DNA of 64,000 bases from [Clostridium] hylemonae DSM 15053. GTDB taxonomy: Bacteria; Bacillota; Clostridia; Lachnospirales; Lachnospiraceae. The notes under the pieces were generated by a model. That model made no database searches and was not told the DNA's origin. It saw only the letters and a program-made list of their open reading frames with translations. Position 1 is the stretch's first letter. Each line of letters begins with the position of its first letter. The translations under genes and the position numbers were made by a program. The stretch spans positions 1,116,001-1,180,000 of the forward strand of contig NZ_CP036524.1 in NCBI RefSeq assembly GCF_008281175.1, in the 5' to 3' direction. Shown here in pieces: positions 16,314-26,000 of the stretch.

Positions 16314-18971
16314 ATGGATAATCACAGACAGATGCCTTGGCATTCCATGCAGATCGAGGAAGTTTACCGGACACTCGGTACTTCCGTGGAAGGTCTAAGT
16401 GATGCTGAGGCGGCCGAAAGGTTAAGAAAGAACGGGCGCAATGAGCTGCGCCGGAAACCGCCGAAAACAATTTCTCAGATGCTCAGAGAGCAGGTGACAG
16501 ACCCTATGGTGCTCATACTGATAGGAGCTGCCGCGTTTTCAGCTGTTCTGGGAGAATGGACGGAGGCGGCGGTGATCTTTACAATTGTAATCATCAACGC
16601 AGTTATCGGAATCGTACAGGAGAAGAAGGCACAGTCATCTCTTGAGGCGCTCCGCAATATGAGCGCACTCACTGCCCGGGCACTGCGGCAGAAGGAGGAG
16701 AGCATCATCCCGGCAGCAGAACTGGTGGAGGGAGATGTGGTGTACTTAAGCGACGGCGATATGGTGCCGGCCGACATAAGGCTGACTGAATCGGCCAATC
16801 TGAAGGTACAGGAGGCTTCCCTTACCGGTGAGTCGCTGCCGTCAGAAAAAGAGGCAGATGCGGTCCTTCCGGGAGAGACCGTTCTCGGAGACCGACGCAA
16901 CATGTTATATCGTTCTTCTATTGTCACTTACGGCCGGGCGGTGGGGGTTGTGGCGGCCACCGGTATGCAGACGGAAGTGGGCGGTATCGCAGGCATGCTC
17001 GAAAGCGAGGATGAGCTGGATACTCCGCTGAAGCGCAAATTGAATGCGGTGGGCAGGACATTGACGGCAGCAGGTCTTATCGTCTGTGTGTTGATATTTG
17101 TGCTCGGAGCATTGTATGAACGTCCGATCATCCCGCAGTTTCTCGTGGCCATTTCCCTTGCCATATCCATCATTCCGGAAGGTCTCCCGGCCACGGCGAC
17201 GATCGTGATGGCGCTTGGCGTCCAGCGCATGGCAAAACAAAATGCGCTTATCCGGAAGCTTCCCGCAGTGGAGACGCTCGGCGAAGCGACAGTGATCTGC
17301 AGCGATAAGACAGGTACGCTGACCTTGAATAAGATGACCGTGACCCATGCTGCGGCAAACGGGGACTTTGAGGCGGGCAGGGCGATACCTGTAGGAGAGG
17401 CTGCAAGACAGCATCCGGACGTCTACCGGGAGATCGTCTATGCGGCGGCGCTCTGCAATGACGCAAGCCTTGACCCGGATGAGAGCGGTGGAATCATCGG
17501 GGACCCCACAGAGGGCGCGCTCATATATATGGCGCAGGAATTCGGTATTGACCATGAGTCGCTGGAAGATACGTATCCGCGTCTGTTTGAACAGCCTTTT
17601 GACTCGGAGCGGAAGCGAATGACGACGGTTCACCGGATAGACGGCAGTTATGTGGCTTACACGAAGGGAGCGGTGGATGAGATGCTGCCTCTTTGCAGCC
17701 ATATTCTGACCGCGCAGGGCGTACGTCCCATGACGGAAGACGACCGGGCCAATATCCTGGCGCTCTGCCGGAAGATGTCGGAAGATGCCCTGCGGGTGCT
17801 TGGATTCGCTCTGAGGACAATACGTGACATACCCGATAAGGACGGGGAAAATGTAGAAGCAGACATGACTTTTGCAGGCGCGCTCGGCATGATCGACCCG
17901 CCCCGTCAGGAAGTGGCCGATTCGGTGCGTATCTGCCGGAAGGCGGGAATCCGTACGGTTATGATAACCGGAGACCATAAGGTGACTGCGCTTGCCATAG
18001 CGAAGGAGCTTGGTATATATAAAGAAGGGGATATGGTCATATCCGGAGAAGAACTGGATGCCATGGACGACGAGGCACTGATGGCTTCGGCGGGCTCCGC
18101 CGCAGTATTCGCCCGCGTGTCGCCTGCAGATAAACTGCGCATCATAAAAGCATTAAAGCGCGCCGGAGAGATCGTCGCCATGACCGGGGACGGCGTGAAT
18201 GATTCGCCTGCGCTGAAGGCGGCAGACATCGGAGTCGCCATGGGAAAGACAGGTACAGATGTCGCCAGAGAAGCCTCCGATATGATACTGCTCGACGACA
18301 GCTTTACTACCATTGCCTTTGCCATCAAGGAAGGACGGCGCGTGTACCGGAATATACAGAAGGTAATACAGTTCCTGCTTGTGGGTAATATCGCGGAAAT
18401 ACTGACCTTATTCGCGGCGACGGTCTTTAACTTTGACGCGCCCCTGCTTGCGGTTCATATTCTCTGGGTGAATCTGGCCACGGCTACGCTGCCGGCGCTG
18501 GCCCTCGGCGTCGATCCTGCCAGCAGAAATATCATGAAACACCAGCCGGTAAAGTCAGGCACTTTATTTGAAAAAGACCTCGTGCGGAGGGTTATTGTAC
18601 AGGGGATTTTTGTGGCGGCCATGACGACCGCTGCTTACTGGACGGGTGCTGCGACCGGCGGCCATGCGGCAGGACAGACGATGGCATTTTGCACACTGGC
18701 ATTTTCCCAGATGCTGAGGTCCTTTAATGAGCGCTCCAACACGGAGCCCGTCTGGGTGAGGGCGGAGGGAGCAAACCCGTGGCTGCTTGCCGCCTTTGCG
18801 GTATCGGCGGCTCTTATGGCGTGTATCCTGTTTCTGCCGGCGCTTAGAGAAGCGTTCAGACTTGTGCCCCTTTCTGGCATACAGTGGGCTGCCGCTGCCG
18901 GCTTTTCTGTGATGACTGTCGTTCAGGCAGAGCTGGAAAAATGGATAAAGCGGCTTAAAAGATCAAGATAG
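16314..18971 (+). CDS. Cation-translocating P-type ATPase (P2A, Ca2+-ATPase-like)
   Basis: The 885-residue P2-type pump has an N-terminal cation ATPase domain, LTGESLPSEK in the actuator domain (about 170), the phosphorylation site CSDKTGTLT (Asp about 331), KGAVDEM in the nucleotide domain and MTGDGVNDSPALK (about 622). M4 carries IIPEGLPA, typical of calcium pumps, and M5 keeps N and E (GNIAEILTLF). M6 reads NLATATLPALALG, where SERCA-type pumps have NLVTDGLPA, so the M6 calcium-coordinating Asp is Ala; Ca2+ specificity is therefore uncertain. AAGGGAG lies about 13 nt before the ATG. Its long leader suggests cation-responsive control. Its 3' end overlaps the convergent MATE gene by 9 bp. 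Confidence 0.88.
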   Translation: MDNHRQMPWHSMQIEEVYRTLGTSVEGLSDAEAAERLRKNGRNELRRKPPKTISQMLREQVTDPMVLILIGAAAFSAVLGEWTEAAVIFTIVIINAVIGIVQEKKAQSSLEALRNMSALTARALRQKEESIIPAAELVEGDVVYLSDGDMVPADIRLTESANLKVQEASLTGESLPSEKEADAVLPGETVLGDRRNMLYRSSIVTYGRAVGVVAATGMQTEVGGIAGMLESEDELDTPLKRKLNAVGRTLTAAGLIVCVLIFVLGALYERPIIPQFLVAISLAISIIPEGLPATATIVMALGVQRMAKQNALIRKLPAVETLGEATVICSDKTGTLTLNKMTVTHAAANGDFEAGRAIPVGEAARQHPDVYREIVYAAALCNDASLDPDESGGIIGDPTEGALIYMAQEFGIDHESLEDTYPRLFEQPFDSERKRMTTVHRIDGSYVAYTKGAVDEMLPLCSHILTAQGVRPMTEDDRANILALCRKMSEDALRVLGFALRTIRDIPDKDGENVEADMTFAGALGMIDPPRQEVADSVRICRKAGIRTVMITGDHKVTALAIAKELGIYKEGDMVISGEELDAMDDEALMASAGSAAVFARVSPADKLRIIKALKRAGEIVAMTGDGVNDSPALKAADIGVAMGKTGTDVAREASDMILLDDSFTTIAFAIKEGRRVYRNIQKVIQFLLVGNIAEILTLFAATVFNFDAPLLAVHILWVNLATATLPALALGVDPASRNIMKHQPVKSGTLFEKDLVRRVIVQGIFVAAMTTAAYWTGAATGGHAAGQTMAFCTLAFSQMLRSFNERSNTEPVWVRAEGANPWLLAAFAVSAALMACILFLPALREAFRLVPLSGIQWAAAAGFSVMTVVQAELEKWIKRLKRSR

Positions 18972-20351
18972 AGGTATATCCGTACGTGCGGCAAAAGAAT
19001 GTGCTTTTGCCGCACGTAATTCTTTGCGGAGACGGACCGCCATAACGATGGCTGCGCCGGCGGACAGGATGTCAGCTGCCGGCTGCGCGTAAAGAATGCC
19101 GTTCAGTCCCCAGACGGCAGGAAAGATGAGTATGACCGGCACAAAGCAGATCCCCTGGCGGCAGGCGCCGAGGAGACAGCCTTCTTTTGCTCTTCCCATT
19201 GAAAGGAACAGAGTGGAATATACGGTATAGAAACCAAACACTGCAAAGGACAGGCCGCTTGCCCTCAATGCAGCGGCGCCTGTTGTTATCATGTCCAGGT
19301 CTGTATTCGTAAACAGGGCCATAATGTCTCCGGCGAACAGGGAAGCGGTCAGACCGAACAGAATACAGAAAATGGTAGACCATATGACGGATGTTCTGAC
19401 TGCCTGCATGAGGCGGTCATATTTTTTTGCTCCGAAGCTGTATCCGGCGATCGGCTGTAAACCTTTCAGGAATCCAAATACCATGAGACTTCCAACAGAC
19501 ATGATCTTCGTTACAGGCCCCATCGCGGCCAGCGCAAAATCCCCATATTCCTTTGCCGCATGATTTATCATAGTGATGGAAAGACTTGTGAGCACCTGGA
19601 AAGCAAGTGTGGGAATTCCGATCTTCAGGATCTCGGACAAAAGTTCCTTTGAGAATGAGCAGTTTTTTATGCTGAAACTGAACACACTCTTTTTTGTAAA
19701 GATATAGAGCAGATAGACAAGCGTTGAGACAAACTGCGATACTGCGGTGGCAGCTGCCGCTCCGGCGACGCCGAGGTGAAATCCGTAGATGAGTACAGGG
19801 TCCAGTATTACATTGATGACAGCGCCTGTCATTAATACACACATGGTCGTTCTGGCGGCGCCTTCGCTTGATACGATATTGTTCATCGTGACATTAAATA
19901 CATTAAAGATGGAGGAGACGATATAGATGCCCGTATATGTGACGGCATAAGGCATAACGCTTTTTGTTGCCCCCAGCTGTTTTAAAACCGGTTCCAGAAA
20001 CAAAATAATACAAAGGATGACGGTGGATCCAACGAGAATACTGCTGTACAGGGCGGTGCTGGCAGCTTTGTCCGCGGTTTCCCTGTCCCCGTTGCCGAGC
20101 AACCTGGAAAGGTAAGAGGCGGCTCCGTTGCCGAACAGAAGTCCGAGGCCTACGACGATCTGCCCAAGCGGATACGCCACAGTGATCGCTCCCATCTGGC
20201 TCGTACCGAGTCCTCCGACAAAGTAGGCGTCGACAAGATTGTACAGGGCGTTGATCATCATACCTGTCATAGTAGGAAGACCAAGCGCCAGCAATGCTCT
20301 CGGCACAGGCACGCTTCCGAGTAATTCCATCTTTCTGTTTTGTCCGTTCAT
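18963..20351 (-). CDS. MATE-family multidrug/metabolite efflux transporter
   Basis: The 462-residue protein has 12 hydrophobic helices in two MatE repeats (for example LGLPTMTGMMINALYNLVDAYFV and the related segment after residue 230). ATG 20351 has AAGGAGAA 7 nt upstream; the longer frame to 20483 runs through the AT-rich promoter and overlaps the divergent regulator. The protein should export a drug or metabolite using a Na+ or H+ gradient. The divergent PadR-type gene is its probable regulator. The 3' end overlaps the ATPase gene tail to tail. Confidence 0.88.
   Translation of the reverse strand: MNGQNRKMELLGSVPVPRALLALGLPTMTGMMINALYNLVDAYFVGGLGTSQMGAITVAYPLGQIVVGLGLLFGNGAASYLSRLLGNGDRETADKAASTALYSSILVGSTVILCIILFLEPVLKQLGATKSVMPYAVTYTGIYIVSSIFNVFNVTMNNIVSSEGAARTTMCVLMTGAVINVILDPVLIYGFHLGVAGAAAATAVSQFVSTLVYLLYIFTKKSVFSFSIKNCSFSKELLSEILKIGIPTLAFQVLTSLSITMINHAAKEYGDFALAAMGPVTKIMSVGSLMVFGFLKGLQPIAGYSFGAKKYDRLMQAVRTSVIWSTIFCILFGLTASLFAGDIMALFTNTDLDMITTGAAALRASGLSFAVFGFYTVYSTLFLSMGRAKEGCLLGACRQGICFVPVILIFPAVWGLNGILYAQPAADILSAGAAIVMAVRLRKELRAAKAHSFAARTDIPLS
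18983..19018. terminator. 15-bp perfect inverted repeat, likely terminator inside MATE 3' end
   Basis: TACGTGCGGCAAAAG (18983-18997) pairs perfectly with 19004-19018 around a 6-nt loop, starting 12 nt after the ATPase stop. On the plus strand it is followed by ATTCTTT, a weak T-tract, so it may terminate the ATPase transcript although it is embedded in the last codons of the opposing MATE gene. Confidence 0.5.
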
Positions 20352-20386
20352 GTAAGTTCTCCTTTCGCTTGACACTGATTGTTTGA

Positions 20387-20445
20387 TATAGTAGTATAAA
20401 TTATAGTAAATAAAACGCAAGGCTATACTACTATAAATTATAGTA
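20387..20445. promoter_or_regulatory. PadR-type operator in MATE/PadR divergent promoter
   Basis: TATAGTAGTAT (20387-20397) and ATACTACTATA (20425-20435) form an 11-bp perfect inverted repeat. TATAAATTATAGTA is directly repeated at 20395-20408 and 20432-20445. TACTATAAATTATAGTA (20429-20445) is itself a 17-bp perfect palindrome. Such ATACT/AGTAT symmetry is common for PadR operators, and its location between the two divergent genes suggests control of both. Confidence 0.55.
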
Positions 20446-20472
20446 TTTGTCAAATGAAAAAAGGAGGAGATT

Positions 20473-21006
20473 ATGGCGACCATAGATCTGATCGTGCTCG
20501 GTATGCTTAAAAATGAATCGCTGAGCGCTTATGATATTCAGAAACTGGTAGAGTACAGAAATATATCGAGATGGGTGAAGATCAGTACACCATCTATCTA
20601 TAAGAAAGTAATCCAGCTGGAAGAAAAGGGATTCATTGAGAGTAATATCGTCAAAGAGGGAAAAATGCCGGAGAAGGCCGTCTATTCCCTCACCGGAGCC
20701 GGAGAAAAACAATTTGAAAAACTGATGATGGAGATTTCTTCAAAACCGCTTCGCATCTTTCTGGACTTTAACGCAGTGATCGTAAATCTGACAGAGCTCG
20801 CCCCAGAGAAGAGGGAGATATGTCTGGGGCAGATCGGAGAAAGCGTTAAAACGTTAAAAGCATATCTGGAAGAAAATATGAAGATAAAAGAAAATATACC
20901 GGATATTCCCGAGACGGGAAAAGCTGTCCTTAGGCAACAGATGATACTCGTTCAGGCGATCGAAACATGGCTGGATTCCCTGAAGGGCAGTTTTGAGGAA
21001 CAATGA
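20473..21006 (+). CDS. PadR-family transcriptional regulator
   Basis: This 177-residue protein has the PadR winged-helix domain: LIVLGMLKNESLSAYDIQKLVEYR, then the recognition region ISTPSIYKKVIQLEEKGFIES and a beta wing ending in YSLTGAGEKQF. A C-terminal helical dimerisation domain follows (residues about 90-177). AGGAGG precedes the ATG. It is divergent from the MATE transporter, the usual arrangement for a ligand-responsive repressor of an efflux pump. The effector is unknown. Confidence 0.87.
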   Translation: MATIDLIVLGMLKNESLSAYDIQKLVEYRNISRWVKISTPSIYKKVIQLEEKGFIESNIVKEGKMPEKAVYSLTGAGEKQFEKLMMEISSKPLRIFLDFNAVIVNLTELAPEKREICLGQIGESVKTLKAYLEENMKIKENIPDIPETGKAVLRQQMILVQAIETWLDSLKGSFEEQ

Positions 21007-21030
21007 CCGCCCGGCTGTTTCAGAGGCCTG

Positions 21031-21102
21031 TAAAAAATACCCCGGCGTCCTTTTTTGCGGAAACCACGTTTAACGACATGGTCCGGAGGGCGTCCGGGGT
21101 AT
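21031..21102 (-). terminator. Terminator of the minus-strand purine operon
   Basis: ATACCCCGG (21037-21045) pairs with CCGGGGTAT (21094-21102). Read on the minus strand, the stem is followed by a T-run, the complement of 21031-21037. The long inner arm can form a second small stem. It lies just downstream of the last minus-strand gene of the operon. On the plus strand no T-run follows. Confidence 0.55.
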
Positions 21103-21135
21103 AAAAAGTTGTACGGTATCTGCCTGGCCGCAGCT

Positions 21136-22470
21136 TCAGGAACCTGCCTCCAGATCTTTCGGCAGTATGATGTTCAGCAGTACGGCGATCAATGTTGCGA
21201 TCACTACCGGTGATTTCCCGAATATCATCACAAACCAGTCCGGGAAATTCTGGAGCGCCTCTGTTGCCTGTGATATACCCATGCCGAGTGCGGCGGCCAG
21301 TCCGACGATGGAGGTGTTCCGGTAGGACATGTTTTCGGATGTTATAAGTTTCATCCCGGTCATGGCGATCGATGCAAACACGGATACGGTCGCGCCTCCG
21401 AGCACTGCGTACGGGATCGTCGTCAGGAGGGATGAAAACTTCGGTATAAATCCCGCCGCGAGCAGAAGCACGGCTGCAAGGCCGAGGACACAGCGGTTTA
21501 CAACTTTTGTGGTGGCCACGATACCCACGTTCTGGCTGTAGGTGGCTGTCGGCAGTCCCCCGGCCAGTGAACAGAGGATATTGGTGATCCCGTATCCGAC
21601 GATGCCGCCCTGAAGCTCTCCGTCCGTCGGCATCCGGTCGAGCCCTCCGCTTGTCGTGGCGGAGAAGTCACCGATCGCCTGGATGGAGTTGATGGCAAAC
21701 AGCAGGCCGATGGCGACGCACGAAGAGATTTCAAACTTTACGCCGAAATGCAGCGGCATCGGCAGCTGGAACGCAGAGGCCTGCGCGATGGGAGAGAAGT
21801 CGACCATTCCCATACAGAGGGCCGCCGCGTACCCGCCTATGATCCCGATCAGTATAGAGGCCAGCTTGAATATCCCTCTGCCGAAGTGGTTCAGAAGCGT
21901 CACGATGACGAGGGTGATCACAGCTATGATCCAGTTCCTGTAGGAGCCGTAATCCGGACTTCCCACGCCGCCGGCCATATAGTTGATGGCGGTCGGGTAG
22001 AGGGAGAGGCCTATGGTGAATACGACGGTTCCGGCGATGAGCGGAGGAAAGAACCTGCGGATCCTCTTAATGTTCAGCCCAACGAATACTGCCACACATC
22101 CGCCCACGATCTGGGCGCCGAGTATTGTCGGTATATCAAATTCTGCCGCGATCGTCTGCATGCTCGGCAGGTAGGCAAAGCTGATCCCCATTATGATCGG
22201 AAGACCGGAACCTATCGTAAACCACCGCGTGTGTATAAACGGAAACAGCTGGATCAATGTGGATATTCCGGACACGATCAAAGCCGCCTGAATGAGAATG
22301 ACAGAGTCCTTCTCCGACAGGCCGGCTACGCCTGCGACGATGATCGCAGGCGTGACACAGCCGACGATCATGGCAACCACATGCTGGAGGGCAAGCGGCA
22401 GCGCCTGCTTTATGTCCGGGACACCTTTCAGGTCAAATATAGAAGAGCGGGTCCGCTCTTTGTCTGTCAT
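21136..22470 (-). CDS. NCS2-family xanthine/urate-type permease
   Basis: The 444-residue nucleobase-cation symporter is the last gene of the minus-strand operon dpaL-ygeY-ygeW-arcC-permease. LALQHVVAMIVGCVTP, GSGLPIIMGISFAYLP and the signature GDFSATTSGGLDRMPTDGEL plus GLPTATYSQNVGIVATTK place it with bacterial xanthine/uric acid transporters. AAGGAGGGG precedes the ATG with about 7 nt spacing. It differs clearly from the permease at 127-1554, so the two probably have different substrates or expression. Operon position suggests the substrate opened by the Yge pathway, which is inference. Confidence 0.88.
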   Translation of the reverse strand: MTDKERTRSSIFDLKGVPDIKQALPLALQHVVAMIVGCVTPAIIVAGVAGLSEKDSVILIQAALIVSGISTLIQLFPFIHTRWFTIGSGLPIIMGISFAYLPSMQTIAAEFDIPTILGAQIVGGCVAVFVGLNIKRIRRFFPPLIAGTVVFTIGLSLYPTAINYMAGGVGSPDYGSYRNWIIAVITLVIVTLLNHFGRGIFKLASILIGIIGGYAAALCMGMVDFSPIAQASAFQLPMPLHFGVKFEISSCVAIGLLFAINSIQAIGDFSATTSGGLDRMPTDGELQGGIVGYGITNILCSLAGGLPTATYSQNVGIVATTKVVNRCVLGLAAVLLLAAGFIPKFSSLLTTIPYAVLGGATVSVFASIAMTGMKLITSENMSYRNTSIVGLAAALGMGISQATEALQNFPDWFVMIFGKSPVVIATLIAVLLNIILPKDLEAGS

Positions 22471-22484
22471 ATGCGTCCCCTCCT

Positions 22485-23432
22485 TTAGTCTAGGGTGATG
22501 AGCGTTCCGGTCGTACCGTTGATACCTTCCTTTGCTTTTTCAAGAAGAGTGATGAGCGCGCACCGTCCCGGCCTGGAGGCCGCGAAGTCGACTGCGGCCT
22601 GAACTTTCGGAAGCATGGAGCCCGGGGCAAAGTGCCCTTCTTCCATATACTGACGCATCTCGGAGACGGTGACTTTGTCAAGCCACTTTTCATCCGGCTG
22701 TCCAAAGCGGATGGCTGCTTTTTCCACAGCGGTCAGTATGATCAGAAAGTCTGCATCCAGCTCTTTTGCCAGAAGGCAGCTGGCGAAGTCCTTATCGATG
22801 ACCGCGCTGGCGCCCCGCAGGTGATTTCCCTGACGGATGACGGGGATCCCGCCGCCTCCGCAGGCGATCACGAGTTCTCCGGAATCAACCATGGCTTTTA
22901 TCGTACCTGTCTCAATAATTTCCACCGGCTTTGGAGAGGCGACCACACGGCGGTAGCCGCGGCCTGCGTCTTCCTTCATTATATAGTCATATTTCAGCGC
23001 CATTTCTTTCGCCTGCTCTTTTGTAACAAATTTGCCGATCGGTTTGGACGGGCTGTCGAAGGCAGGGTCATTTTCATCGACCCGCACCTGTGTGATCATG
23101 GTGGCGACGGGGATGTTGTCGATCCCTCTGTCCAGAAGTTCTTCACGCAGGGCATTCTGAAGGTCATATCCGATATATGCCTGGCTCATGGCAACGCAGA
23201 CAGACAGCGGAGTGTTCGGCTGCTCTTTATCTTCGTGGGTCAGGGCGAGCATGGCATTGTTGACCATGCCCACCTGGGGGCCGTTGCCGTGGGCGACAAC
23301 GACTTCGCAGCCTTCTTCGATCAGGTCTACAATGGCGCGGGCTGTTATCTTCACAGCTGCCATCTGTTCCGGGAGTGTATTGCCGAGCGCGTTTCCGCCC
23401 AGGGCGATCACGACCCTTTTTTTCTTTGTCAT
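22485..23432 (-). CDS. arcC: Carbamate kinase
   Basis: The 315-residue amino-acid kinase-fold enzyme converts carbamoyl phosphate and ADP to ATP, CO2 and ammonia. VIALGGNALG at the N terminus, AHGNGPQVGMV near residue 49 and ACGGGGIPV near residue 190 are family hallmarks; the length is standard. AAGGAGG precedes the ATG. It lies directly downstream of the YgeW carbamoyltransferase, which should release carbamoyl phosphate by phosphorolysis, so this step is the likely energy yield of the purine pathway. Confidence 0.93.
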   Translation of the reverse strand: MTKKKRVVIALGGNALGNTLPEQMAAVKITARAIVDLIEEGCEVVVAHGNGPQVGMVNNAMLALTHEDKEQPNTPLSVCVAMSQAYIGYDLQNALREELLDRGIDNIPVATMITQVRVDENDPAFDSPSKPIGKFVTKEQAKEMALKYDYIMKEDAGRGYRRVVASPKPVEIIETGTIKAMVDSGELVIACGGGGIPVIRQGNHLRGASAVIDKDFASCLLAKELDADFLIILTAVEKAAIRFGQPDEKWLDKVTVSEMRQYMEEGHFAPGSMLPKVQAAVDFAASRPGRCALITLLEKAKEGINGTTGTLITLD

Positions 23433-23451
23433 AGTTATGCCTCCTTATCCC

Positions 23452-24648
23452 TTACTTGAGTATTCTCGGGGTCCCCTTTTCGTCAAGCTTTTTCAGGATA
23501 TCGGCGGGATCGGCAAATTTGGCCAGGAAGATCATGGCCGCTATGATATACGGCTTAAAGCTGGCTTCCTTATATAACGGTTCCCGGTAACGGTCAAATA
23601 CACTTGCGTCCACTTCACCTTCCTCACAGCTCACGCCTGTGATGTCTGCCGGCAGACAGTGGAGATACAGCGCTTTGCCGTCCTTTGTCGTCTTCATGAG
23701 CTCCTCTGTACATGCCCAGTCTTTGTGCTGCGCATTCTGGGAGAGCAGTTCTTTTTCCAGAGCATCGATGCCGGCCTGGTCGCCTTTGGCATAGAGGTCG
23801 GTCCGTTTTTCCATGGCGGCAAAGGGAGCCCAGCTCTTCGGATATACGATGTCCGCGTCTTGGAAGGCTTCTTTCATATCATTTGTCTTTGTGTAGGAAC
23901 CGCCGGACTTACTGGCATTTTCCGCGGCAACTGCCTCTACTTCGGGGAAGACTTCATAGCCTTCCGGGTGGGCGAGGACGACGTCCATGCCGAAGCGGGT
24001 CATGAGACCGATGACTCCCTGCGGGACAGAGAGCGGTTTTCCGTAGGAAGGAGAGTAAGCCCATGTCATGGCGAGCTTCTTGCCCTTTAAGTTTTCCACA
24101 CCGCCGAATTCGTGGATAATGTGCAGCATATCCGCCATCACCTGCGTCGGATGGTCGATATCGCACTGTAGATTCACAAGCGTCGGTTTCTGGGCCAGGA
24201 TCCCTGCTTTATTTCCTTCTGTCACCGCATCGGCAACATCGTGCATGTAGGCATTTCCTTTTCCGATGTACATGTCGTCGCGGATACCGATGACGTCCGC
24301 CATGAAGGAGATCATGTTGGCCGTCTCGCGGACGGTCTCGCCGTGGGCGATCTGGGATTTCCCTTCGTCCAGGTCCTGTACCTCCAGGCCGAGCAGGTTG
24401 CAGGCGGAAGCGAAGGAGAAGCGGGTGCGGGTGGAATTGTCGCGGAACAAAGAGATGCCAAGGCCGCTTTCAAATACTTTTGTTGAGATGTTGTGTTCGC
24501 GCATGAAGCGGAGCGCGTCCGCCAGTGTGAACACGGCCTCCAGCTCGTCGTCAGTCTTCTCCCACGTGAGGAAGAAGTCACCGTTGTACATTTCTTTAAA
24601 GTTCAGGGAATTTAATTTATCGATATAATCTTGTAACGTTTTCATCAT
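23452..24648 (-). CDS. ygeW: Carbamoyltransferase YgeW
   Basis: This 398-residue aspartate/ornithine carbamoyltransferase-fold protein matches YgeW. The carbamoyl phosphate motif is FRDNSTRTRFSFASACNLLG (about residue 68), with DIDHPTQVMADML in the middle and the LHCLPADITG motif near the C terminus. YgeW proteins are linked to anaerobic purine degradation and are thought to use a ureido substrate. GGAGGT lies 6 nt before ATG 24648, and a second ATG follows immediately. It sits between ygeY and arcC with short gaps. Confidence 0.93.
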   Translation of the reverse strand: MMKTLQDYIDKLNSLNFKEMYNGDFFLTWEKTDDELEAVFTLADALRFMREHNISTKVFESGLGISLFRDNSTRTRFSFASACNLLGLEVQDLDEGKSQIAHGETVRETANMISFMADVIGIRDDMYIGKGNAYMHDVADAVTEGNKAGILAQKPTLVNLQCDIDHPTQVMADMLHIIHEFGGVENLKGKKLAMTWAYSPSYGKPLSVPQGVIGLMTRFGMDVVLAHPEGYEVFPEVEAVAAENASKSGGSYTKTNDMKEAFQDADIVYPKSWAPFAAMEKRTDLYAKGDQAGIDALEKELLSQNAQHKDWACTEELMKTTKDGKALYLHCLPADITGVSCEEGEVDASVFDRYREPLYKEASFKPYIIAAMIFLAKFADPADILKKLDEKGTPRILK

Positions 24649-24672
24649 TTATTACCTCCGGTCATTTATGGT

Positions 24673-25983
24673 TTATTTACAGTACACAGATGGGAGAGCG
24701 GCATATACCGCTGCGCATCTGACAAGGTCGTCTTTCCATGTCTTTTCGTTCGGGGCATGAGCCTGTGCTTCCGCGCCCGGTCCGAACCCGATACAAGGAA
24801 TGCCGTTGCGGCCCATGATGGATACGCCGTTTGTGGAAAATGTCCATTTGTCGGTAAGAGGACGGTCTTTTCTCTCTGCTTCTGTCTGCGCATTGCCGAG
24901 ACGGCTGCTGCCGTAAAGTCCTTTGTATGCTTCTTCCAGAGCTCTGGTCACTTCATGGTCCTCAGGAATGACCCAGGTTGGGAAATAACATTCGATCGGA
25001 TAGACACAGCCGGTATAGGAAGGCCGGTCGTATGTATACATGGACACCTTTACGTCATCGCCGTACTTTTTCACGCTCGGGAGCGCGCGGATCTCATCAA
25101 GGCAGCTTTCCCATGTCTCACCCGCTGTCATGCGGCGGTCCAGGGAGACGGCGCAGGAGTCGGCAACCGCGCAGCGGCTCGGCGAGGTGAAGAAGATCTC
25201 AGATACCGTGACTGTGCCCCGTCCGAGGAAGTTGGCTTCCTTCCACTGCGGGTTGTACGTTTCGTTCAGCATTTTTACGAGTCCTTTGATCTTTGTACCG
25301 TCACTGTCGTCATTTTCATTCAGGGCGCGCACATCCTGCAGGATGTCGGCCATCTTATAGATGGCATTGTCGCCCCGCTCCGGCGCGGAGCCGTGGCATG
25401 ATACGCCCTGGACATCCACGCGGATCTCCATGCGGCCGCGCTGTCCCCGGTAGATGCCGCCGTCGGTCGGCTCCGTGGATACGACGAATGCCGGGCGGAC
25501 GTTGTCTTCATTGATGATGTACTGCCAGCAGAGGCCGTCGCAGTCCTCCTCCTGGACCGTGCCGGTCACGAGCACCTGGTACTTGTCGGACAGCAGCCCG
25601 AGATCCTTCATGATCCTCGCCCCGTACACTGCCGAGACGATGCCGCCGAGCTGGTCGGATACCCCCCGGCCGCCGATTTCCGTCTCCGTCTCATACCCTT
25701 CATACGGGTCGAAGTCCCAGTTGTCTATATTTCCGATCCCCACATTGTCGATATGGGCGTCAAAACCGATTAGGGTACTGCCCGTACCCATGTAGCCGAG
25801 CACATTCCCCTGGGGATCGATCTCGACCTTGTCAAACGCAAGCTTTCGCATTTCCCCGGCTATGCGCTCAATGTGCGCCTTCTCATCGCAGCTCTCGCCA
25901 GGTTCCCTGACGATGTCCCGTAAAAATCTGGTCATGTCGGCTTCGTAATTTTTTGCAGTTTCTTTAATTTTATTAAAATCCAT
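24673..25983 (-). CDS. ygeY: M20-family metallohydrolase YgeY
   Basis: The 436-residue M20/DapE-type peptidase matches YgeY, described as a selenium-metabolism-linked hydrolase. Metal-ligand motifs are [25 protein letters not shown] and [10 protein letters not shown], with [11 protein letters not shown] in the lid region and PCIGFGPG near the end. AAAGGAGGAA precedes the ATG. It probably hydrolyses an acyclic ureido or amide intermediate formed after purine ring opening. A palindromic repeat separates it from dpaL. Confidence 0.92.
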   Translation of the reverse strand: MDFNKIKETAKNYEADMTRFLRDIVREPGESCDEKAHIERIAGEMRKLAFDKVEIDPQGNVLGYMGTGSTLIGFDAHIDNVGIGNIDNWDFDPYEGYETETEIGGRGVSDQLGGIVSAVYGARIMKDLGLLSDKYQVLVTGTVQEEDCDGLCWQYIINEDNVRPAFVVSTEPTDGGIYRGQRGRMEIRVDVQGVSCHGSAPERGDNAIYKMADILQDVRALNENDDSDGTKIKGLVKMLNETYNPQWKEANFLGRGTVTVSEIFFTSPSRCAVADSCAVSLDRRMTAGETWESCLDEIRALPSVKKYGDDVKVSMYTYDRPSYTGCVYPIECYFPTWVIPEDHEVTRALEEAYKGLYGSSRLGNAQTEAERKDRPLTDKWTFSTNGVSIMGRNGIPCIGFGPGAEAQAHAPNEKTWKDDLVRCAAVYAALPSVYCK

Positions 25984-26000
25984 GAAAGTTCCTCCTTTTT

